DNA of 9,431 nt from Desulfoferula sp040751985. Lineage in GTDB: Bacteria; Desulfobacterota; Desulfarculia; Desulfarculales; Desulfarculaceae. Each line of letters opens with the position of its first letter. The first letter of the stretch is position 1. A program made the position numbers and the translations under genes. The notes below the pieces were generated by a model. It worked only from the letters and a program-made list of their open reading frames with translations, did no database searches and had not been told where the DNA came from. Positions 5,679-9,431 of this stretch are shown here, piece after piece. Where the stretch lies: positions 1 to 9,431 of the forward strand of contig JBFMFU010000014.1 in NCBI GenBank assembly GCA_040751985.1, read 5' to 3'.

Positions 5679-6839
5679 ATGGATTTTTCAATACCTGAAG
5701 ATCTCCGCGCTATGGTGGAGACAGTGCGCCGCTTTGTCAAGCAGGATCTGGAGCCCATCAGCCAGCAGGTGGAGGATGAGGACGAAATCCCCGAGGAGGT
5801 GGTGCAGACCATGCGCGAGCTGGGCCTGTTCGGCCTGGCCATCCCGGCCGAGTACGGCGGCCTGGAGGTGGGCACCCTGGGCGAGTGCCTGGTCTACGAA
5901 GAAATGTCCAAGACCAACGCCTGCTTCCGCACCCGCATCGGCACCAACAACGGCATCGGCTCCCAGGGCATAATCCTGGACGGCACCCAGGAGCAGCGCG
6001 AGCGCTATCTGCCCAAGATCGCCTCCGGCGAGTGGATCGCCTGCTTCGCCCTCACCGAGCCCGAGGCCGGCTCGGACGCGGCCAACATCCAGACCACGGC
6101 CGAGCGCCAAGGCGACCACTGGGTGCTCAACGGCCGCAAGCACTTCATCACCAACGGCAACATCGCCGACCTGTCCACGGTATTCGCGGTCACGGACAAG
6201 AACAAGCGGGCCAAGGGCGGCATCACCGCTTTCCTGGTGGAGAAAACCTTCCCCGGCTTCAGCGTGGGCACCATCGAGCGCAAGATGGGCATGCGCGGCT
6301 CCCACACCTGCGAGCTGATCATGGACGACTGCCGGGTGCCGGCGGAGAACGTGATCGGTGGCGAGGCCATGGTGGGCCAGGGCTTCAAGATCGCCATGAA
6401 GACCCTGGACAAGGGCCGCCTGACCATGGGCGCCTCGGCGGTGGGCAGCGCCCAGAAGCTGCTGGAGCTGTCCATCGACTACGCCAAGCAGCGGGTGCAG
6501 TTCGGCAAGCCCATCGCCGAGTTCCAGAGCATCCAGAACATGCTGGCCGAGATGGCCACCCAGATCTACGCCGGGCGGCAGATGCTCTACCATGCGGCCT
6601 GCCTGCGCGACCAGAAGGGCGCCGCGGTGGTCAAGGAGGCGGCCATGGTCAAACTGTTCTGCACGGGCATGGCCAACCGGGTGGCGGACATGGCGGTGCA
6701 GATCCACGGCGGCATGGGCTACATGAAGGACTTCCCGGTGGAGCGCTTCTACCGCGACCTGCGCCTGACCCGCATCTACGAGGGCACCGACGAGATCCAG
6801 CGCCTGGTCATCGCAAGAGCCCTGATCAAGGAAGAGTAG
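5679..6839 (+). CDS. Acyl-CoA dehydrogenase
   Basis: A 386-residue FAD enzyme of normal family length, acting in the cytoplasm. It introduces the alpha-beta double bond into an acyl-CoA and passes electrons to electron-transfer flavoprotein. The first family signature ALTEPEAGSD is at about 124-133, and the second spans about 341-362 (QIHGGMGYMKDF through FYRDLR). The catalytic base is Glu368 in YEGTDEIQR, the position used by short- and medium-chain enzymes rather than the helix-G position of isovaleryl- and long-chain enzymes. RVQFGKPIAEFQ near 272 is the usual FAD/dimer contact segment. The ATG at 5679 has AGGGA nine bases upstream, and the start MDFSIPEDLRAM is typical. The gene has a sigma-54-like promoter before it and a strong terminator after it, so it is likely a single-gene unit. 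No electron-transfer flavoprotein, thiolase or CoA ligase is present here. Chain length cannot be read from the sequence. Confidence 0.96.
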   Translation: MDFSIPEDLRAMVETVRRFVKQDLEPISQQVEDEDEIPEEVVQTMRELGLFGLAIPAEYGGLEVGTLGECLVYEEMSKTNACFRTRIGTNNGIGSQGIILDGTQEQRERYLPKIASGEWIACFALTEPEAGSDAANIQTTAERQGDHWVLNGRKHFITNGNIADLSTVFAVTDKNKRAKGGITAFLVEKTFPGFSVGTIERKMGMRGSHTCELIMDDCRVPAENVIGGEAMVGQGFKIAMKTLDKGRLTMGASAVGSAQKLLELSIDYAKQRVQFGKPIAEFQSIQNMLAEMATQIYAGRQMLYHAACLRDQKGAAVVKEAAMVKLFCTGMANRVADMAVQIHGGMGYMKDFPVERFYRDLRLTRIYEGTDEIQRLVIARALIKEE

Positions 6840-6849
6840 GCCTTCATCC

Positions 6850-6889
6850 CGCGGCCGGCCCGGCGCCCCGGGCCGGCCGCGTCCTTTTT
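6850..6889 (+). terminator. Strong intrinsic terminator after the acyl-CoA dehydrogenase
   Basis: A perfect 14-bp GC-only stem (6850-6863 with 6868-6881) closes a four-base CGCC loop and is followed within four bases by five T (6885-6889). It starts 11 bases after the TAG at 6837-6839. Confidence 0.92.
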
Positions 6890-6917
6890 GCCCGGCCCGC
6901 CTCAGCGGCACACCCCC

Positions 6918-6946
6918 CGGACGGGTTTCGGTCCCAGGCGTATAAT
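6918..6946 (+). promoter_or_regulatory. Sigma-70-type promoter for the CPBP protein
   Basis: A perfect TATAAT (6941-6946) lies 17 bases after CGGACG (6918-6923), which keeps only the GAC of the -35 consensus. It follows the terminator and stands out as AT-rich in GC-rich surroundings. Predicted start is near 6953, giving a leader of about 60 bases. Confidence 0.6.
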
Positions 6947-6964
6947 GATAATTGATCGCTAAGG

Positions 6965-6985
6965 CGCGGCCCTGCTGCGGCCGCG
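6965..6985 (+). other. Leader hairpin upstream of the CPBP gene
   Basis: CGCGGCC (6965-6971) pairs with GGCCGCG (6979-6985) around a 7-base loop, about 12 bases after the predicted transcription start. No T run follows, so it is not a terminator. It could stabilise the leader, or be a chance GC pairing. Confidence 0.3.
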
Positions 6986-7015
6986 ACAACATGTCTTTCA
7001 GACGGTGTTGATGGC

Positions 7016-7687
7016 ATGGAGCGGCAGCAGACAACCTCCCCACCCGCTGACCGGCACTATCTGCGCCTGGCCGAGTGCCTGATTGTATTCTTTCTGGTGC
7101 CGGTCCTCTTGTATTTCTTCCGCCACCAACTGGCCCACCGGGTGATACCTCTGGTGCTGGTGCTGGCCGCGGTCTGCGCCTATTACCTGCTGCGCAGCCG
7201 CAACTTCGACCGGCGCCGGCTGTGGAGCCTGCAGGGGCTTTCCCGGCAGCTCAGGAGCATGATCCTCATTGGCCTGCTGCCGGCCTTGCTGCTGACCCTG
7301 GCCACCTACCTTTTCTTTCCCCAGCATTTCCTGGCCTTCATCAACCGCTCGCCGGGCCTGTGGCTGCTGGTGCTGCTGCTCTATCCCTTGCTGGCGGCCT
7401 ATCCCCAGGAGCTGATCTTCCGGGGCTTCTTCTTCGACCGCTACCGCAGCCTGTTTCCCAACCAGACGGCCATGATCGTGGGCAGCGCCCTGAGCTTCGG
7501 CTTGGCCCACTGCCTGTACGGCAACTGGATCGCCCCGGTCCTGTCCGCGGCCGGCGGAATCATCTTCGGCTACCGCTACCTGCGCTCCCAGTCCCTGGTG
7601 GCGGCGGGCCTGGAGCACGCCCTGTGGGGCAACTTCCTGTTCTTCATCGGCCTGGGTTGGTTTTTCTACAGCGGCTCCATCCGCTAG
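7016..7687 (+). CDS. CPBP-family (Rce1/abortive-infection-like) intramembrane protease homologue
   Basis: A 223-residue, highly hydrophobic protein with about six to eight membrane helices. Motif 1 reads PQELIFRGFFF (130-140), motif 2 is FGLAHCLYGNW with His165, and motif 3 is LEHALWGN with His201. These correspond to the EExxxR, FxxxH and HxxxN-type motifs of CPBP glutamyl-type intramembrane proteases. The first glutamate of EE is Gln131, while Glu132 and Arg136 are kept. In archaeal Rce1 that first glutamate is a catalytic residue, so activity may be altered or lost. My recollection is that other CPBP members carry the same QE form, so this may be a subfamily trait. Asn206 is one place beyond the usual Asn position. 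The ATG at 7016 has no clear ribosome site, but no better in-frame start exists upstream. It is transcribed alone from the promoter at 6918-6946. Substrate is unknown; no peptide or prenylated substrate gene is visible nearby. Confidence 0.85.
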   Translation: MERQQTTSPPADRHYLRLAECLIVFFLVPVLLYFFRHQLAHRVIPLVLVLAAVCAYYLLRSRNFDRRRLWSLQGLSRQLRSMILIGLLPALLLTLATYLFFPQHFLAFINRSPGLWLLVLLLYPLLAAYPQELIFRGFFFDRYRSLFPNQTAMIVGSALSFGLAHCLYGNWIAPVLSAAGGIIFGYRYLRSQSLVAAGLEHALWGNFLFFIGLGWFFYSGSIR

Positions 7688-9010
7688 CTACAGCAGGTGG
7701 GCCCCCGGCTCGGCCACCTGGGAGCGCTCGCCCTTGACCAGGGTCACGTGGCCGCTCAGGCGCTCCTGCTTTAGCTTCTCCACCAGATAGCTCAGGCCGT
7801 TGCTGCTGGCGTCCAGATAGGGGTGGTCAATCTGCTCCGGGTCGCCGGTGAAGACGATCTTGGTGCCTTCGCCCACCCGGGTGACCAGGGTCTTGATCAT
7901 GTGCGGGGTCAGGTTCTGGGCCTCGTCGCAGATGATGAACTGGTTGGGGATGCTGCGTCCGCGGATGTAGGTGAGGGCCTCCACCTCCAACAGACCCTGG
8001 GCCATGAGATACTCCTGGGCCCCGAAGACCCGGCCGCCCTTGCCGTTGCTGGTGGGGTAGGCCCGGAACAGGTACTCCAGGTTGTCGTAGATGGGCTGCA
8101 TCCAGGGCCGCAGCTTGTCGTCCTTGTCTCCCGGCAGGTAGCCCAGGTCATTGCCCATGGGCACCACCGGCCGGGTGACCATCAGCTTCTTGTAGTGCCG
8201 CTGCTCCAGCACCTTCTCCAGGCCCGCGGCCAGGGCCAGCAGGGTCTTGCCGGTGCCGGCCGGGCCGGCCAGGGACACCACCTTGATCTCATCATTGAGC
8301 AGCAGCTCCAGGGCGAAGCGCTGCTCCTTGTTGCGCGCCTTGAGGCCCAGGCACTCGCCCTCGGCGAATTGCAGCGGCCGCAACAGGCCCTCCTCCTGCC
8401 GGGCCAGGGCCGACAGCGAGGGCCGCTCGCGGCACTTGAGCACCACGAACTGCTGGGGCAGGGCCCGTCGCCGGCCGGGCAGGGGCAGCTGCTTGTCCTG
8501 GTAGAATCGCTCCATCTCCTCGGGCGAGACGATGATCTCGCGCGCCCCGGAGTAGAGGGTGTCGAAGTTCACCTTGTCGTTGCGGAAATCCTCGGCCGGG
8601 ATGCCCATCACGTCGGCCTTGAGGCGCAGGTTCAGGTCCTTGCTGACCAGGATCACCTGTCCCTCCAACGAGCGCCTGAGGTTCCAGGCCACGCTCAGGA
8701 TGCGGTTGTCGGGCTTGCGCAGGTCCAGCACCTCGGGGAAGCCCTGGGCCGCCTCCCGGTGGTTGATCTCTATGCGCAGCACGCCGCCCTGGGGCGTGGT
8801 CACGCCCTGGGCCAGGCTGCCCAGGGCGCGCATAGCGTCCAGCTCCCGCGCCACCGCCCGGGCGTTGCGGCCGATCTCGTCCTGGCGGCGCTTCTGGTCG
8901 TCTATCTCCTCGATCACCGCCAGGGGCAGCACCACGTTGTTTTCCTGGAATACGAAGAGGGCCCGAGGATCATGCAACAAAACGTTGGTGTCCAGCACGT
9001 ATGTCTTCAT
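7688..9010 (-). CDS. PIN-domain PhoH-family ATPase (PhoH2 type)
   Basis: A 440-residue cytoplasmic protein. The N-terminal PIN nuclease domain (about 1-140) starts MKTYVLDTNVLLHDP and has the expected acidic residues Asp7, Glu34/Glu35, Asp101 and Asp125. A linker and then the PhoH NTPase domain (about 225-440) follow, with Walker A GPAGTGKT (249-256), Walker B FIICDEAQN (358-366) and TGDPEQID (388-395). PhoH2 proteins studied in mycobacteria are ATP-dependent RNA helicases with sequence-specific ribonuclease activity; the same role is inferred here. The mycobacterial antitoxin-like upstream partner is not seen; a DedA-family gene lies upstream instead. The ATG at 9010 gives the classical family start, though GGAGG (9023-9027) is 12 bases away, a long spacing. 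The C-terminal end GERSQVAEPGAHLL departs slightly from the usual GERSxLAxLA pattern. The stop codon directly touches that of the convergent CPBP gene. Confidence 0.94.
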   Translation of the reverse strand: MKTYVLDTNVLLHDPRALFVFQENNVVLPLAVIEEIDDQKRRQDEIGRNARAVARELDAMRALGSLAQGVTTPQGGVLRIEINHREAAQGFPEVLDLRKPDNRILSVAWNLRRSLEGQVILVSKDLNLRLKADVMGIPAEDFRNDKVNFDTLYSGAREIIVSPEEMERFYQDKQLPLPGRRRALPQQFVVLKCRERPSLSALARQEEGLLRPLQFAEGECLGLKARNKEQRFALELLLNDEIKVVSLAGPAGTGKTLLALAAGLEKVLEQRHYKKLMVTRPVVPMGNDLGYLPGDKDDKLRPWMQPIYDNLEYLFRAYPTSNGKGGRVFGAQEYLMAQGLLEVEALTYIRGRSIPNQFIICDEAQNLTPHMIKTLVTRVGEGTKIVFTGDPEQIDHPYLDASSNGLSYLVEKLKQERLSGHVTLVKGERSQVAEPGAHLL

Positions 9011-9064
9011 CTGGCTGCGCCGCCTCCCTGAATGGATGGTGAATGCCAGGCGTTGTCTTGGGGC

Positions 9065-9431
9065 TCAGACCGTCAGCGCCGCTCCTTTCCGGCCGCCTTC
9101 GTCGCCGCAGGGCCGGGCCAGCAGCCGCAGCCGGGCCCGTCGGCTCAGCCAGGCGTTGCCCGCCAGCAGCAGCGCGGCGGCCAGCAGCGGCAGGGCCCAG
9201 CGGGCCAGGGGATGGGCCTGCAGGCTGAGCAGGCCGCCGAACCAGTAGGCGGCCGCGGCGTAGAGGCCGGCCCAGGCCAGGGTGGAGATGAGGTCCCAGA
9301 GCAGGAACCGGCCGGCCGGCATCTTGGTCGCGCCGCAGGCCAGGGCCAGGGCCCCGCGCAGGCCGTAGAGAAAGCGCAGGGACAGGACCAGGGGCGCGGC
9401 GTGGCGCCGCACCCGCCGGCGCAGGGCCGCC
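9065..9431 (-). CDS. DedA-family membrane protein, C-terminal part (5' end outside window)
   Basis: The minus-strand frame stays open from the stop at 9065-9067 to the right edge, giving 121 visible residues. The segment LRFLYGLRGALALACGATKMPAGRF followed by a membrane helix ending AAAAYWFGGLL matches the second conserved half of DedA proteins, where the FxR-x-x-GxR and GxxxMPxxRF elements sit. One further helix (about residues 75-95 of the fragment) and a basic, probably cytoplasmic tail (SRRARLRLLARPCGDEGG) follow. DedA proteins are undecaprenyl-phosphate or phospholipid transporters/flippases in the inner membrane; the particular substrate here cannot be told. A GTG at 9412 in the same frame is unlikely to be the true start, because the family's N-terminal half would be missing. 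It lies 54 bases upstream of the PhoH gene on the same strand, so the two may be cotranscribed. Confidence 0.78.
   Translation of the reverse strand, partial: AALRRRVRRHAAPLVLSLRFLYGLRGALALACGATKMPAGRFLLWDLISTLAWAGLYAAAAYWFGGLLSLQAHPLARWALPLLAAALLLAGNAWLSRRARLRLLARPCGDEGGRKGAALTV

Noticed and set aside
6991..7011. A six-codon reading frame (MSFRRC) just before the CPBP gene, whose stop overlaps an out-of-frame ATG
   Set aside because: No ribosome site precedes it and no codon pattern suggests a leader peptide; it may be chance.
5688..7043. A 451-residue open frame on the minus strand opposite the acyl-CoA dehydrogenase
   Set aside because: It is the mirror of a clear family gene in GC-rich DNA. 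Its translation is rich in His, Gly, Gln and Ala with no recognisable domain, and it runs through the terminator and the next promoter.
7670..7685. Stem AGCGG/CCGCT at the end of the CPBP gene as a terminator
   Set aside because: Only five pairs, inside coding sequence, and no T run follows the stem on either strand.
7823..9031. A 402-residue plus-strand open frame opposite PhoH
   Set aside because: Shadow of the PhoH coding sequence; low-complexity Gln/His/Leu composition and no family motif.

Overview
The window is a GC-rich, densely coded bacterial segment with eight protein-coding genes, two of them cut by the window edges. No rRNA, tRNA, CRISPR array, insertion sequence or integrase was seen. 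Family content is a CHASE2-type adenylate cyclase, an iron-sulfur old-yellow-enzyme-type reductase, an acyl-CoA dehydrogenase, a PIN-PhoH ATPase, and a sigma-54-like promoter. With the very GC-rich third codon positions, this would suit an anaerobic or fatty-acid-oxidising member of the former Deltaproteobacteria (Desulfobacterota). That placement is inference from gene content, not from a marker gene.

Left edge (1-311): the C-terminal tail of a plus-strand protein made of three 14-residue Gly/Ser/Pro/Asn/Gln repeats and ending in GKNK, followed by about 170 bases of non-coding DNA with weak hairpins. Then (312-2522, +) a membrane receptor with a CHASE2 sensor, three membrane helices and a class III nucleotide cyclase domain. 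It meets, tail to tail with 9 bases between stop codons, a minus-strand pair transcribed as metallo-beta-lactamase-fold hydrolase (4496-5461) then FMN/FAD/Fe-S ene-reductase (2532-4451).

The roughly 200-base divergent region 5462-5678 is the main regulatory stretch. It has a good match to a sigma-54 (-24/-12) promoter pointing into an acyl-CoA dehydrogenase gene (5679-6839, +), with a palindrome just upstream and an inverted repeat spanning the predicted transcription start. The dehydrogenase is closed by a very strong intrinsic terminator (6850-6889), so it is probably transcribed alone. The ene-reductase, hydrolase and dehydrogenase could be one catabolic locus for an unsaturated acyl-CoA or similar acid; this is inference from proximity.

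Right part: a CPBP-family (Rce1/abortive-infection-like) membrane protein (7016-7687, +) has its own promoter with a perfect TATAAT. It ends exactly where a convergent PIN-PhoH ATPase gene (7688-9010, -) ends, and that gene lies downstream of a DedA-family membrane protein (9065 to the right edge, -). Most of this is ordinary chromosomal content. The points worth a second look are the repeat tail, the sigma-54 promoter region, the Gln substitution in the CPBP active-site motif, and the unusual cysteine spacing in the reductase. I did not find a convincing new multi-gene system.
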